Below, one piece after another: positions 34,431-43,018 of a stretch of 64,000 nucleotides of DNA; the stretch's first letter is position 1, and each line of letters begins with the position of its first letter. The DNA comes from Streptomyces abyssalis (GTDB lineage Bacteria > Actinomycetota > Actinomycetes > Streptomycetales > Streptomycetaceae). The stretch lies in contig NZ_LJGT01000041.1 in the NCBI RefSeq assembly GCF_001751365.1, positions 1,233,045 to 1,297,044 of the forward strand, written 5' to 3'. The notes under the pieces are model-generated. The model did no database searches and had not been told where the DNA came from. It saw nothing but the letters and a program-made list of their open reading frames with translations. The position numbers were made by a program, and so were the translations under genes.

Positions 34431-35924
34431 TCAGACTCCGGCGGGGGCGTCGGCGCCCGGCTGCTCACCGCCCGGCTTCGGGTCCTCGTGCGCCTGGCCC
34501 GCGAGCCGCGCCCGCCATTCGGCGAGCACCGCGGGGTCGGTCGGCTTGCCGGCGAGGCTCACCACGACGTGTGTGAGCAACGAGGCCAGCAGCCCGAAGT
34601 AGATGGCCTCGTTGGCGAGTACGCCCTTCCAGGCCATCATCGCCATGACCGTCGCGCCGCCCACGGCGACGGCGGCGAGGGCGCCGTTGGCGGTGCCGCG
34701 CTTCCAGACCAGACCGCCCAGGATCGGCACCAGCAGCCCGCCGACCAGCAGGTTGTACGCGACGGTCAGGGCCTCGACGACGTCGTTGAGCGCGATGGAT
34801 ATCACCACGACCGCCGCACCCATGATCAGGATGAAGATCCGGTTGCCGCGGACCTCGTCGTGGGCTCCCTCGCCCTCCGCGCCCGGCTCGGGCGCGCTGC
34901 GGCGCAGCCGCTTCCAGATGTCGTTGTTGGCGACCGTCGCGCACGCGATCAGCGCGCCCGAGGAGGTGGACATGACCGCCGACAGCGCCGCCGCCAGCAC
35001 AAGTCCCTTCACGCCGAGGGGCAGCGCCTCGCCGACGATGGTGGCGAACGCCGCGTCGGGGCTGTCCAGCTTCGGGTAGAGCGCCTTGGTCGCGGTGCCG
35101 ATCGCGGCGCCCGCGATCGCGTACACGAGGCAGTAGACGCCCGCGACCGAACCGCCGCTGCGGGCGACGGTGTCGCTGCGCGCCGTGAACACGCGCTGCC
35201 AGATGTCCTGTCCGATGAGCATGCCGAACGAGTAGATCAGCACGTACGTGAACACCGTCTGCACGCCGATGTTCATGGGGGAGAAGTAGTCGTCGGGCAG
35301 CTGCTCCTGCATGCCGTCGATGCCGCCCGCCTTCCAGACGGCGATGGGCAGCAGGAGCAGCAGCACACCGACGGACTGGACCACGAACTGGGCCATGTCC
35401 GTCAGCGTGATCGACCACATGCCGCCGAGCGTCGAGTACGCGATGACGATGCCGCCGCCGATGACGATGGCCAGCCACCTGTCCAGGCCGAAGATGACGT
35501 CGAAGATGGTGGCGTACGCGATCGTCGAGGTGACGGCGAGCATCAGCGTGTACGCCCACATCACCGCCCCCGAGATCACCGAGGACGAGTCGCCGTAGCG
35601 CAGGTCGAGCATCTGGCTGACCGTGTAGACCTTCAGCCGGGAGATGCGGGCGGAGAAGAACAGGCTCAGGGCCAGCAGCCCGAACCCGATGGTGAACACC
35701 AGCCACGCGCCGGAGAGTCCGTACTGGTAGCCGAGGCCGACGCCGCCGATGGTCGAGGCGCCGCCGAGCACGATGGCGGCCATGGTGCCGGAGTAGAGGG
35801 TGGGGCCCAGGCGCCGGCCCGCAACGAGGAAGTCACTCTTCGACTTGGCGCGGCGCATGCCCCACCAGCCGACCGCGAGCATGCCCACGAGATAGATGAT
35901 GATCACTGCGTAGTCGACGGCCAT
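34431..35924 (-). CDS. Sodium:solute symporter family transporter
   Basis: A 497-residue SSS-family transporter with about 13 transmembrane helices. The family signature 'GGMWSITLTDMAQFVVQSVG' is visible, as is 'STSSGALIACATVANNDIW' near helix 8. Likely Na+-driven uptake of an organic nitrogen compound (urea, proline, GABA or similar), given the flanking PucR regulator and the catabolic genes. It is divergent from the PucR gene, with 190 bases between them. Confidence 0.88.
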   Translation of the reverse strand: MAVDYAVIIIYLVGMLAVGWWGMRRAKSKSDFLVAGRRLGPTLYSGTMAAIVLGGASTIGGVGLGYQYGLSGAWLVFTIGFGLLALSLFFSARISRLKVYTVSQMLDLRYGDSSSVISGAVMWAYTLMLAVTSTIAYATIFDVIFGLDRWLAIVIGGGIVIAYSTLGGMWSITLTDMAQFVVQSVGVLLLLLPIAVWKAGGIDGMQEQLPDDYFSPMNIGVQTVFTYVLIYSFGMLIGQDIWQRVFTARSDTVARSGGSVAGVYCLVYAIAGAAIGTATKALYPKLDSPDAAFATIVGEALPLGVKGLVLAAALSAVMSTSSGALIACATVANNDIWKRLRRSAPEPGAEGEGAHDEVRGNRIFILIMGAAVVVISIALNDVVEALTVAYNLLVGGLLVPILGGLVWKRGTANGALAAVAVGGATVMAMMAWKGVLANEAIYFGLLASLLTHVVVSLAGKPTDPAVLAEWRARLAGQAHEDPKPGGEQPGADAPAGV

Positions 35925-36063
35925 GAGCGCTCCTCGGGGCGAGCGGGACGAGCGGGATGCGGGGAGGGGGAGCGGGGGTGTGGGGACGGGGGTGCGGGAC
36001 GGGGATATTGCGAGCGTTCGAGCGGGAGCCTAGGTGTCGTCAAGGCGGCCAGGAAGTGTACGT

Positions 36064-36106
36064 TTCCTCCATCGAGAGGCCATCGGCTGGAGGAATCGTC
36101 CATCGA
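36064..36106. promoter_or_regulatory. Candidate operator between the symporter and PucR genes
   Basis: Perfect eight-base inverted arms TTCCTCCA (36064–36071) and TGGAGGAA (36088–36095). Superimposed are three CCATCG copies at 36069, 36080 and 36100, spaced about one and two helical turns. It lies just before the PucR start and may be the autoregulatory site that also controls the symporter. Confidence 0.45.
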
Positions 36107-36114
36107 AGGGTGGG

Positions 36115-37671
36115 GTGGCCGTGCAGGAGCTGGTTCCGCCCACCGTCCCGGTGCCGCTGTCCGTGCTGACGGAGGACCCGGAGCTCGGTCTGCGGCAGGC
36201 CGCGGGTCCGGGCCCCGAACGGGAGACGCCGGTGCACTCGGTGCACACCAGTGAGATGGCGGACCCGCTGCCGTATCTGCTCGGCGGGGAGCTGCTGCTC
36301 AGCGCGGGCGTGCACTGCCCTCCGGGCCCCGGCCAGGACGGGCACTGGGAGCGCTACGTGCAGCGTTCGGTGGAGGCGGGCGCGGCGGCGCTCGGATTCG
36401 GCATCGCCCCCGTGCACGACGAGGTTCCCCCGGAGCTGGCGGCCGCCTGCGACCGGCACGGCCTGCCGCTGGTCGAGGTGCCGCGGGACACTCCGTTCAC
36501 CGCCGTCGCGCGGGCCGTCTGGCAGGCGGTCACGCAGCGCAGGCACCAGGCGCTGCGCAGGCTGAGCGAGGCGCAGCAGACGCTTGCCGCGGCTGCCGCC
36601 GCCGCGCACCCCGTACCGGCGGTGCTCGGGCAGCTGGCCCGGCGTCTGGACGCGTGGGCTGTGCTGCTGGACCCGGACGGCGCCGAGCTGGCATCGGCAG
36701 GCAGGACGCCGCCCCCGGAGGCGCGCGCCGAACTCGCGTCGCTCACCGGCCTGTTGCGGCCCGGGCCCACTTCCGCCGCGGGCTCCTCCGGCGAACTCCA
36801 CCTGAGCGTGTACGGAGTGGGCAGCGGCAGGCGCAGGCCCCTCGCGCTCGGACTGTGCGCACCTCACCGGGACGAGATCGACGGCGCCATCGCCGCGGTG
36901 GCCGTCGTGCTGCTGTCGCTGCTGACGGAGCGGCGTGCCGCCGAGGCCGAGGAGCAGCGCTCTGCGGCCCTCGTACGGCTGATGCTGGGCGCCTCGGCGG
37001 AGGAAGCCGCACCGCTGCTGGACGGGGGCGCCCGCCGCTGGGCCGTGGTGCACGGGCAGCGGCGCCGCGGTCATGCGCCGGGTGGCGCAGGTTCCGGGGA
37101 GGCGGCGGACGGGCAGGAACCGGACCCCTTCGCGACGGCGGCACTCGCGGCGGGACTGGGCACCACGCTCGTCGACGCCGCCGGCGACGAGCTGCGGGCC
37201 CTGGTGCCCGCGCACGGGCCGGCGGAACGGACGGACGGACAGGCCCCGGTTGAGGCCCAGGAAGGCTGGACCCTCGGGGTGAGCAGCCCCGTACCCGCCG
37301 CGGAGCTGAGCCGGGGCGGCGCCGAGGCGGCCCGTGCGCTGCGCCGGGCGCTCGCGGAACGGCGGCCGCTGGTGCACCGCAGGCCCCAGGGCGCCGGGGA
37401 CGTCGCGGACGTGGCCTCGCTGGTGGCGCCCGAGGAGGGCAGGGCGCTGGCGGCGGCACGGCTCGGGCCGCTCGACGGGAGCCCGCATCTGGTCGAGACG
37501 CTGCGCATGTGGCTGTCGCTGAACGGCAGTTGGGACCGTACGGCGGTCGCGCTCGAGGTGCACCGCAACACCGTCCGGCAGCGCGTCGCCCGTGCGTCCG
37601 CGCTGCTCGGGGAGGACCTGGCCGATCCGGACGTACGGATGGAACTGTGGTTCGCGCTCAAGTGGGCGTAG
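36115..37671 (+). CDS. PucR family transcriptional regulator
   Basis: A 518-residue PucR/CdaR-type regulator. The N-terminal purine-catabolism domain ('MADPLPYLLGGELLLSAG', 'VEVPRDTPFTAVARAVWQAV') is followed by a GAF-like middle and the C-terminal helix-turn-helix ('ETLRMWLSLNGSWDRTA', 'EVHRNTVRQRVARASALLG'). GTG 36115 has AAGGG upstream; GTG 36121 is possible. It faces away from the symporter/ThDP enzyme pair, which it probably regulates in response to nitrogen metabolites. Confidence 0.88.
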   Translation: MAVQELVPPTVPVPLSVLTEDPELGLRQAAGPGPERETPVHSVHTSEMADPLPYLLGGELLLSAGVHCPPGPGQDGHWERYVQRSVEAGAAALGFGIAPVHDEVPPELAAACDRHGLPLVEVPRDTPFTAVARAVWQAVTQRRHQALRRLSEAQQTLAAAAAAAHPVPAVLGQLARRLDAWAVLLDPDGAELASAGRTPPPEARAELASLTGLLRPGPTSAAGSSGELHLSVYGVGSGRRRPLALGLCAPHRDEIDGAIAAVAVVLLSLLTERRAAEAEEQRSAALVRLMLGASAEEAAPLLDGGARRWAVVHGQRRRGHAPGGAGSGEAADGQEPDPFATAALAAGLGTTLVDAAGDELRALVPAHGPAERTDGQAPVEAQEGWTLGVSSPVPAAELSRGGAEAARALRRALAERRPLVHRRPQGAGDVADVASLVAPEEGRALAAARLGPLDGSPHLVETLRMWLSLNGSWDRTAVALEVHRNTVRQRVARASALLGEDLADPDVRMELWFALKWA

Positions 37672-37740
37672 CGGGACGGGAGTTCAATTCACGGGCCAGG
37701 AGCGCCGCGGGCCGGGGGCGCCACGGGCCCGGGAGCCCGG

Positions 37741-37784
37741 GAGCCCGGAGCCCACGAGCCCGGAGCCCACGGGCCCGGAAGCCC
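37741..37784. repeat. Short tandem repeat, 15-base unit
   Basis: Two perfect copies of GAGCCCGGAGCCCAC (37741–37755, 37756–37770), followed by a degenerate third and preceded by shorter GGGAGCCCG units from about 37725. It lies in the 148 bases between convergent PucR and aminotransferase genes, where it may help termination by folding. It is probably a variable-number locus. Confidence 0.7.
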
Positions 37785-37819
37785 GCGAGCTCCTCGCTGC
37801 CCGCTCATCCGCTCATCGC

Positions 37820-39181
37820 TCAGAGCTTCGTCCACGCCTCCGTCAGCACGGACCGGAGGATGCCCTCCGCCTCGTCGAAGACGCTCTGGTCCGAGATGAG
37901 CGGCGGAGCGAGCTGGACCACGGGGTCGCCGCGGTCGTCGGCGCGGCAGTAGAGCCCGGCGTCGAAGAGCGCCTTGGAGAGGAAGCCGAAGAGGATGCGT
38001 TCCGACTCCTCCTCGGTGAACGTCTCCTTGGTGGCCTTGTCCTTGACGAGCTCGATGCCGTAGAAGAAGCCGTCGCCGCGCACGTCGCCGACGATCGGCA
38101 GGTCGAGCAGCCTCCGCAGCGTCGCCAGGAACGCGCCCTCGTTGTCCAGCACGTGCTGGTTGAGTCCCTCGCGCTCGAAGATGTCGAGGTTGGCGAGCGC
38201 CACGGCTGCCGAGACCGGATGGCCGCCGAAGGTGTAGCCGTGCAGGAAGGTGTTGTCGCCCTTCCAGAACGGCTCGGCGATGCGGTCGGAGATGATCGCG
38301 GCGCCGATCGGCGAGTAGCCGGAGGTCATGCCCTTCGCGCACGTGATGATGTCCGGCACGTAACCGAACTTGTCGCAGCCGAAGAGGGTTCCCAGGCGTC
38401 CGAAGGCGCAGATGACCTCGTCGGACACGAGTAGCACGTCGTACTGGTCGCAGATCTCACGGACCCGCTGGAAGTAGCCGGGAGGCGGCGGGAAGCATCC
38501 GCCGGCGTTCTGCACGGGTTCGAGGAAGACCGCGGCCACGGTCTCCGGGCCCTCGAAGAGGATCTGCTGCTCGATCTGGTCGGCGGCCCAGCGGCCGAAC
38601 GCCTCGGGGTCGTCGCCGTGCGCCGCCGCCCGGTAGATGTTCGTGTTGGGCACCTTGTGCGCGCCCGGCACGAGCGGCTCGAACGGCGCCTTGAGACCCG
38701 GGAGTCCGGTGATCGAGAGCGCTCCGTGCGGGGTGCCGTGGTAGGCGACGTTGCGTGAGATGACCTTGTACTTGCCGGGGGCGCCGTTCAGCTTGTGGAA
38801 CTGCTTCGCGAGCTTCCACGCCGTCTCGACGGCCTCGCCGCCGCCGGTGGTGAAGAAGACCTTGTTCAGGTCGCCGGGGGCGTGGTGCGCCAGCCGCTCG
38901 GCGAGTTCGACGGCCTTGGGATGGGCGTAGGACCAGATGGGGAAGAAACCGAGGTCCTGCGCCTGCTTGTTGGCGGCTTCGGCCAACTCGGTGCGGCCGT
39001 GCCCGGCCTGTACGACGAAGAGTCCGGCGAGGCCGTCGAGATAGCGCTTGCCGTTCGTGTCGTAGATGTGGGTGCCCTCGCCGCGGACGATGGTCGGGAC
39101 GGGCGCCTGCTGGTACGACGACATGCGGGTGAAGTGCATCCACAGGTGGTCGTGGGCGTTCTTGGAAGGGTCCTTGCTCAC
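37820..39181 (-). CDS. Class III aminotransferase (putrescine/beta-alanine:pyruvate-type)
   Basis: A 453-residue PLP enzyme that moves an omega-amino group from a diamine or omega-amino acid to a keto acid. Motifs: 'FFTTGGGEAVETAWKLAKQF', 'AYHGTPHGALSITG', 'VSDEVICAFGRLG' (cofactor Asp) and the PLP Lys in 'ITCAKGMTSGYSPIGA'. GTG 39181 lies two bases after the stop of the AsnC regulator, so they form an operon. With the divergent aldehyde dehydrogenase it would take putrescine to GABA, as PatA-PatD do in E. coli. Confidence 0.9.
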   Translation of the reverse strand: MSKDPSKNAHDHLWMHFTRMSSYQQAPVPTIVRGEGTHIYDTNGKRYLDGLAGLFVVQAGHGRTELAEAANKQAQDLGFFPIWSYAHPKAVELAERLAHHAPGDLNKVFFTTGGGEAVETAWKLAKQFHKLNGAPGKYKVISRNVAYHGTPHGALSITGLPGLKAPFEPLVPGAHKVPNTNIYRAAAHGDDPEAFGRWAADQIEQQILFEGPETVAAVFLEPVQNAGGCFPPPPGYFQRVREICDQYDVLLVSDEVICAFGRLGTLFGCDKFGYVPDIITCAKGMTSGYSPIGAAIISDRIAEPFWKGDNTFLHGYTFGGHPVSAAVALANLDIFEREGLNQHVLDNEGAFLATLRRLLDLPIVGDVRGDGFFYGIELVKDKATKETFTEEESERILFGFLSKALFDAGLYCRADDRGDPVVQLAPPLISDQSVFDEAEGILRSVLTEAWTKL

Positions 39182-39183
39182 GG

Positions 39184-39672
39184 TTATCGCGTTCCCCAGG
39201 TGTAGGTCTGCTTGCGCAGCTTGAGGTAGACGAAGCTCTCGGTGGAGCGCACGCCCGGCAGCGAACGGATACGCTTGTTGATCATTTCCAGGAGGTGTAC
39301 GTCGTCCTGGCAGACGATTTCGACGAGCAGGTCGAACGAGCCGGCCGTGATGACCACATAGGCCACCTCGTCGATCTCCGCGAGCGCGTCGGCCACGGAC
39401 TCCAGATCGCCTTCGATGTTGATGCCGACCATGGCCTGGCGCAGGAAGCCGACCGTGAGGGGGTCGGTGACGGCGACGATCTGCATGACGCCCTGGTCCT
39501 GGAGCTTCTGGACCCGCTGCCGCACGGCGGCTTCCGACAGGCCCACCGCCTTGCCGATGGCGGCGTACGGGCGCCGGCCGTCCTCCTGCAGCTGTTCGAT
39601 GATCGCCAGCGATACATCGTCAAGCGAACGGATGCCGTTTGTCTTCTTCGCTTCTCGGGCCACGCACGCCAC
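39184..39672 (-). CDS. Lrp/AsnC family transcriptional regulator
   Basis: A roughly 162-residue regulator. The N-terminal helix-turn-helix ('AIIEQLQEDGRRPYAAIG', 'VGLSEAAVRQRVQKLQDQG') is followed by the ligand-binding RAM domain ('AMVGINIEGDLESVADALAE', 'YVVITAGSFDLLVEIVC'). The start is unclear: GTG 39672 is in frame 11 bases after GGAGG, ATG 39705 is in frame but lacks a site, and the ATG best placed after the same GGAGG (39679) is out of frame. It probably senses an amine or amino acid and controls the downstream aminotransferase and the divergent aldehyde dehydrogenase. Confidence 0.88.
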   Translation of the reverse strand: MACVAREAKKTNGIRSLDDVSLAIIEQLQEDGRRPYAAIGKAVGLSEAAVRQRVQKLQDQGVMQIVAVTDPLTVGFLRQAMVGINIEGDLESVADALAEIDEVAYVVITAGSFDLLVEIVCQDDVHLLEMINKRIRSLPGVRSTESFVYLKLRKQTYTWGTR

Positions 39673-39744
39673 TGTGCATGAGACCTCCTCCGAATCGCAA
39701 CCCATAAGCGATGTAATTCGAAGCAATAGGTGCCCACAAGAACA

Positions 39745-39758
39745 GAATCCGTCGTTGC
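39745..39758. promoter_or_regulatory. Candidate AsnC-type operator half-site
   Basis: GAATCCGTCGTTGC, which on the minus strand reads GCAACGACGGATTC, lies between the AsnC and aldehyde dehydrogenase genes. Nearly the same sequence (AACGACGGAATC) occurs at 43842–43853 before the second aldehyde dehydrogenase operon. A shared regulator is likely. Confidence 0.45.
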
Positions 39759-39843
39759 TGGTGTGGTGGTGTATCGAAAGCGTTGCGCTGCTGGTTAGGG
39801 TGGCGGTCTCACCCAATGGACAACGGAGCAGGAGGGGTGCGAA

Positions 39844-41277
39844 GTGACCACCGAGCTGCGTCGGCTGCGCAACTACATCGACGGGGAGTTCCGGGACGCC
39901 GCCGACGGCCGGACCACTGACGTGGTGAACCCGGCCACGGGCGACGTGTACGCCACCGCGCCGCTTTCCGCAGCCGCCGACGTCGACGCCGCGATGGCCG
40001 CCGCCGAGAAGGCCTTCCCGGCCTGGCGCGACGCCACCCCGGCCGAGCGGCAGAAGGCGATCCTGAAGATCGCGGACGCGCTGGAGGCACGGGCGGACGA
40101 ATTCCTGGCCGTCGAGTGCGAGAACTGCGGCAAGCCACTGGAGCTGACGCGGCAGGAAGAACTGCCCATGATGCTCGACCAGATCCGCTTCTTCGCCGGC
40201 GCCGCCCGGATGCTGGAGGGCAAGTCCGCCGGCGAGTACATGGAAGGTCTCACGTCGTACGTACGACGTGAGCCGGTCGGCGTCTGCGCGCAGGTCGCAC
40301 CGTGGAACTACCCGGCGATGATGGCCGTGTGGAAGTTCGCCCCCGCGCTGGCGGCGGGCAACACGGTCGTCCTCAAGCCCTCCGACACGACCCCCGCCTC
40401 CGCCGTGTTCATGGCCGAGCTGATCGGCGAGATCCTGCCCAAGGGCGTCTTCAACGTCGTCTGCGGCGACCGCGACACCGGCCGTCTCATGGTCGAGCAC
40501 AAGACCCCCGCCATGGCCTCGATCACCGGGTCGGTGCGCGCGGGCATCGAGGTCGCGGGCAGCGCGGCCAAGGACGTCAAGCGCGTGCACCTGGAGCTGG
40601 GCGGGAAGGCGCCGTGCGTCGTCTTCGACGACGCGGACGTCTCGGCCGCCGTGGAGGGCATCCGGGACGGCGGCTTCTTCAACGCCGGCCAGGACTGCAC
40701 CGCCGCCACCCGCGTGCTCGTACAGGAGGGTGTCTACGAGCAGTTCGTCACCGCGCTCGCCAAGGCCGCGGGCGAGGTGAAGACCGGCGACCTCAGCGAC
40801 CCGGACTGCTTCTACGGGCCGCTCAACAACCCCACGCACCTGGAGAAGGTGAGCGGCTTCATCGACCGGCTGCCGGCGCACGCGAAGGTCGAGTCGGGCG
40901 GTGAACGGGTCGGCGACAAGGGGTGGTTCTACGCGCCCACCGTCGTCTCGGGGCTGCGCCAGGGCGACGAGATCATCCAGAACGAGGTCTTCGGGCCGGT
41001 GATCACCGTCCAGAAGTTCACGGATGAGGACGAGGCCGTGGGCTGGGCGAACGACGTCGAGTACGCGCTCGCGTCGTCGGTGTGGACGACCAACCACGGC
41101 CGCGCCATGCGGATGTCGCGTGCGCTGGACTTCGGCTGCGTGTGGATCAACACCCACATCCCGCTGGTCGCGGAGATGCCGCACGGCGGATTCAAGAAGT
41201 CCGGTTACGGCAAGGACCTCTCGGCGTACGGCCTGGAGGACTACACACGCGTCAAGCACGTGATGACGGCGCTGTGA
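39844..41277 (+). CDS. Gamma-aminobutyraldehyde dehydrogenase-like enzyme
   Basis: A 477-residue NAD-dependent aldehyde dehydrogenase. Motifs: 'VAPWNYPAMMAVWKFAPALA', the catalytic Glu in 'LELGGKAPCVVFDD' and the catalytic Cys (about 285) in 'NAGQDCTAATR'. The 'SYVRREPVGVCAQVAPWNY' context and the C-terminal 'MPHGGFKKSGYGKD' fit the PatD/aminobutyraldehyde branch. GTG 39844 follows AGGAGG. It is divergent from the AsnC–aminotransferase operon, with which it would form a putrescine-to-GABA route. Confidence 0.9.
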   Translation: MTTELRRLRNYIDGEFRDAADGRTTDVVNPATGDVYATAPLSAAADVDAAMAAAEKAFPAWRDATPAERQKAILKIADALEARADEFLAVECENCGKPLELTRQEELPMMLDQIRFFAGAARMLEGKSAGEYMEGLTSYVRREPVGVCAQVAPWNYPAMMAVWKFAPALAAGNTVVLKPSDTTPASAVFMAELIGEILPKGVFNVVCGDRDTGRLMVEHKTPAMASITGSVRAGIEVAGSAAKDVKRVHLELGGKAPCVVFDDADVSAAVEGIRDGGFFNAGQDCTAATRVLVQEGVYEQFVTALAKAAGEVKTGDLSDPDCFYGPLNNPTHLEKVSGFIDRLPAHAKVESGGERVGDKGWFYAPTVVSGLRQGDEIIQNEVFGPVITVQKFTDEDEAVGWANDVEYALASSVWTTNHGRAMRMSRALDFGCVWINTHIPLVAEMPHGGFKKSGYGKDLSAYGLEDYTRVKHVMTAL

Positions 41278-41314
41278 GCTGAGCCTCCGGGCTCCTGAGC
41301 CCTGCCGCCGGTCC

Positions 41315-41352
41315 CCGCGGGCCCCGAGTGCCGTGCACTCCGGGGCCCGCGG
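41315..41352 (+). terminator. Hairpin terminator after the first aldehyde dehydrogenase
   Basis: A 38-base GC-rich stem-loop. The left arm CCGCGGGCCCCGAGTG and the right arm CACTCCGGGGCCCGCGG pair along 16 bases with a single bulge. It lies 38 bases after the stop codon. Confidence 0.75.
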
Positions 41353-41481
41353 CGTGTACGGGGTGCGCTGTCACGTTCTGCCCTGTTGGGGCCGTCTCGT
41401 TACACGGCTCACTTGACGGGTGGTATGCGCCCGGTGGTTGTCTACGTGAGACATCTGTACGCACTCGGAAACGGAGCACCC

Positions 41482-41829
41482 GTGCTCATCTTCGGCGCCT
41501 CGACCAAGACGCATCAGCTGGCCATGCTGAATCTGCTGTGCAGCGTCTGCGGCAACCCGTCGGCTCACGCCCTGCGCAAGAAGGTGACGAAGTTCTCGTT
41601 GTTCTTCATCCCGCTGTTCCCGATCGCACCGCCGAAGCACCAGCTTCAGTGCACCTTCTGCGGCGCCGCGAGCGAGGTGACGAAGGAGAACGCGGAGCAG
41701 CTGCTCGCACAGGGCGGCGGCGCCTCGCAGCCGGGTGCGGGCCGGCCCCCGCAGCAGGGCAATCCGTTCGCCGGTCAGCAGGGGCCGCAGGGCGGCGGGC
41801 AGCCGCCGCAGAACCCGTACCAGTCCTGA
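41482..41829 (+). CDS. Zinc-ribbon protein
   Basis: A 115-residue protein with two C-x-x-C knuckles ('LLCSVCGNPS', 'LQCTFCGAAS') flanking a hydrophobic stretch ('KFSLFFIPLFPIAPP'), and a Gln/Gly/Pro-rich disordered tail. Zinc-ribbon proteins of this type are widespread in Actinobacteria with no known role; the hydrophobic part may touch the membrane. GTG 41482 has a GGAG site; an upstream extension to 41386 looks non-coding. Confidence 0.8.
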   Translation: MLIFGASTKTHQLAMLNLLCSVCGNPSAHALRKKVTKFSLFFIPLFPIAPPKHQLQCTFCGAASEVTKENAEQLLAQGGGASQPGAGRPPQQGNPFAGQQGPQGGGQPPQNPYQS

Positions 41830-41865
41830 AGACGGGCGCCCGCCCGGCTGCAAGCGGCCGCTGCC

Positions 41866-42894
41866 TCAGGACTGCCGGCCCCAGTCGGTGAGGTACGCGT
41901 CGATCTCGCCGCTCAGCCCTCTCTTGCCGGCCTCGTCCATGAAGGAGGCCCGCACCGCGTTCCTGGCGAGTTCGGCGATGCCCGCGGCGTCGAGGCTGAG
42001 CAGGCGGGCCGCGATCGCGTACTCGGTGTTCAGGTCCGTGCTGAACATGGGCGGGTCGTCGCTGTTGACCGTGACGAGGACGCCGGCCTCGACCATCTCC
42101 CGCACCGGATGCTCGTCGAGGTCCGCGACGGCGCGGGTGGCGATGTTGGACGTGGGGCAGACCTCCAGCGGAATCTGCTGCTCCGCGAGGTGTTCGAGCA
42201 ACCGGGGGTCCTGTGTGGCGCTGGTCCCGTGCCCGATGCGCTCGGCGCGCAGCGAGGTCAGGGCGTCCCAGATCGTCCCGGGCCCCGTCGTCTCGCCCGC
42301 GTGCGGCACGCTGCGCAGCCCGGCGGCGATCGCCCTGTCGAAGTACGGCTTGAACTGCGGGCGCGGGACGCCGATTTCGGGACCGCCGAGGCCGAAGGAG
42401 ATGAGGCCGTCACAGCCCAGCCCGGTCGCGATGCGCGTGGTCTCCTCGGCGGCCGGCAGGCCCGCCTCGCCCGGGATGTCGAAGGTCCAGCGCAGTACGA
42501 CGCCCAGCTCCTTCTCCGCCGCGGTCCGTGCGTCCTCGATGGCCTCCAGAAAGGCCTCGGCGGGTATACCGCGGCTGGTGGAGCTGAACGGCGTGACGGT
42601 CAGCTCCGCGTAACGCACCTGCTGCCGCGCGAGGTCGCGGGCGATCTCGTAGGTGAGAAGCCGCACGTCCTCGGCGTCCCGCAGCAGGTCGACGACCGAC
42701 AGATAGACCTCGATGAAGTGCGCGAAGTCCGTGAAGGTGAAGAACTCCCGCAAGGCCTCGGGATCGTGCGGAACGCTGGAGTCGGGGTGCCTGGCCGCCA
42801 GTTCGGCGACGATCCGGGGTGAGGCCGAGCCGACGTGGTGGACGTGCAGCTCGGCCTTGGGCAGCCCGGCGATGAATGCGTTGAGGTCGGACAA
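41866..42894 (-). CDS. Adenosine deaminase family protein
   Basis: A 342-residue metal-dependent hydrolase of the adenosine/adenine deaminase family. Zinc ligands and catalytic residues are visible: 'ELHVHHVGSASP' (H-x-H), 'RSVPHAGETTGP' (His, Glu), 'ERIGHGTSATQD' (His) and 'VTVNSDDPPMFSTDLNTEY' (Asp-Asp). TTG 42894 is chosen because GGAGG sits six bases upstream and the family N-terminus starts there; ATG 42930 is an alternative. It would deaminate a purine or related base, supplying ammonia. The divergent DUF4190 gene starts 125 bases away. Confidence 0.88.
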   Translation of the reverse strand: MSDLNAFIAGLPKAELHVHHVGSASPRIVAELAARHPDSSVPHDPEALREFFTFTDFAHFIEVYLSVVDLLRDAEDVRLLTYEIARDLARQQVRYAELTVTPFSSTSRGIPAEAFLEAIEDARTAAEKELGVVLRWTFDIPGEAGLPAAEETTRIATGLGCDGLISFGLGGPEIGVPRPQFKPYFDRAIAAGLRSVPHAGETTGPGTIWDALTSLRAERIGHGTSATQDPRLLEHLAEQQIPLEVCPTSNIATRAVADLDEHPVREMVEAGVLVTVNSDDPPMFSTDLNTEYAIAARLLSLDAAGIAELARNAVRASFMDEAGKRGLSGEIDAYLTDWGRQS

Positions 42895-43018
42895 CGGAGG
42901 CCTCCAGCGGGGGAAAGGTATCCGGATCATCGTATGCGGGGCGTTCCGCCGGACGAATAGCATGGCCGCCGTACGAGGCCCCCCGGAGGGACCAGGACGA
43001 GCACCCCCTGGAGGGGAC

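Noticed and set aside
32694..36254. An 1186-codon open frame on the plus strand
   Set aside because: Antisense to the ThDP enzyme and symporter genes, which have clear family motifs; the product is low-complexity.
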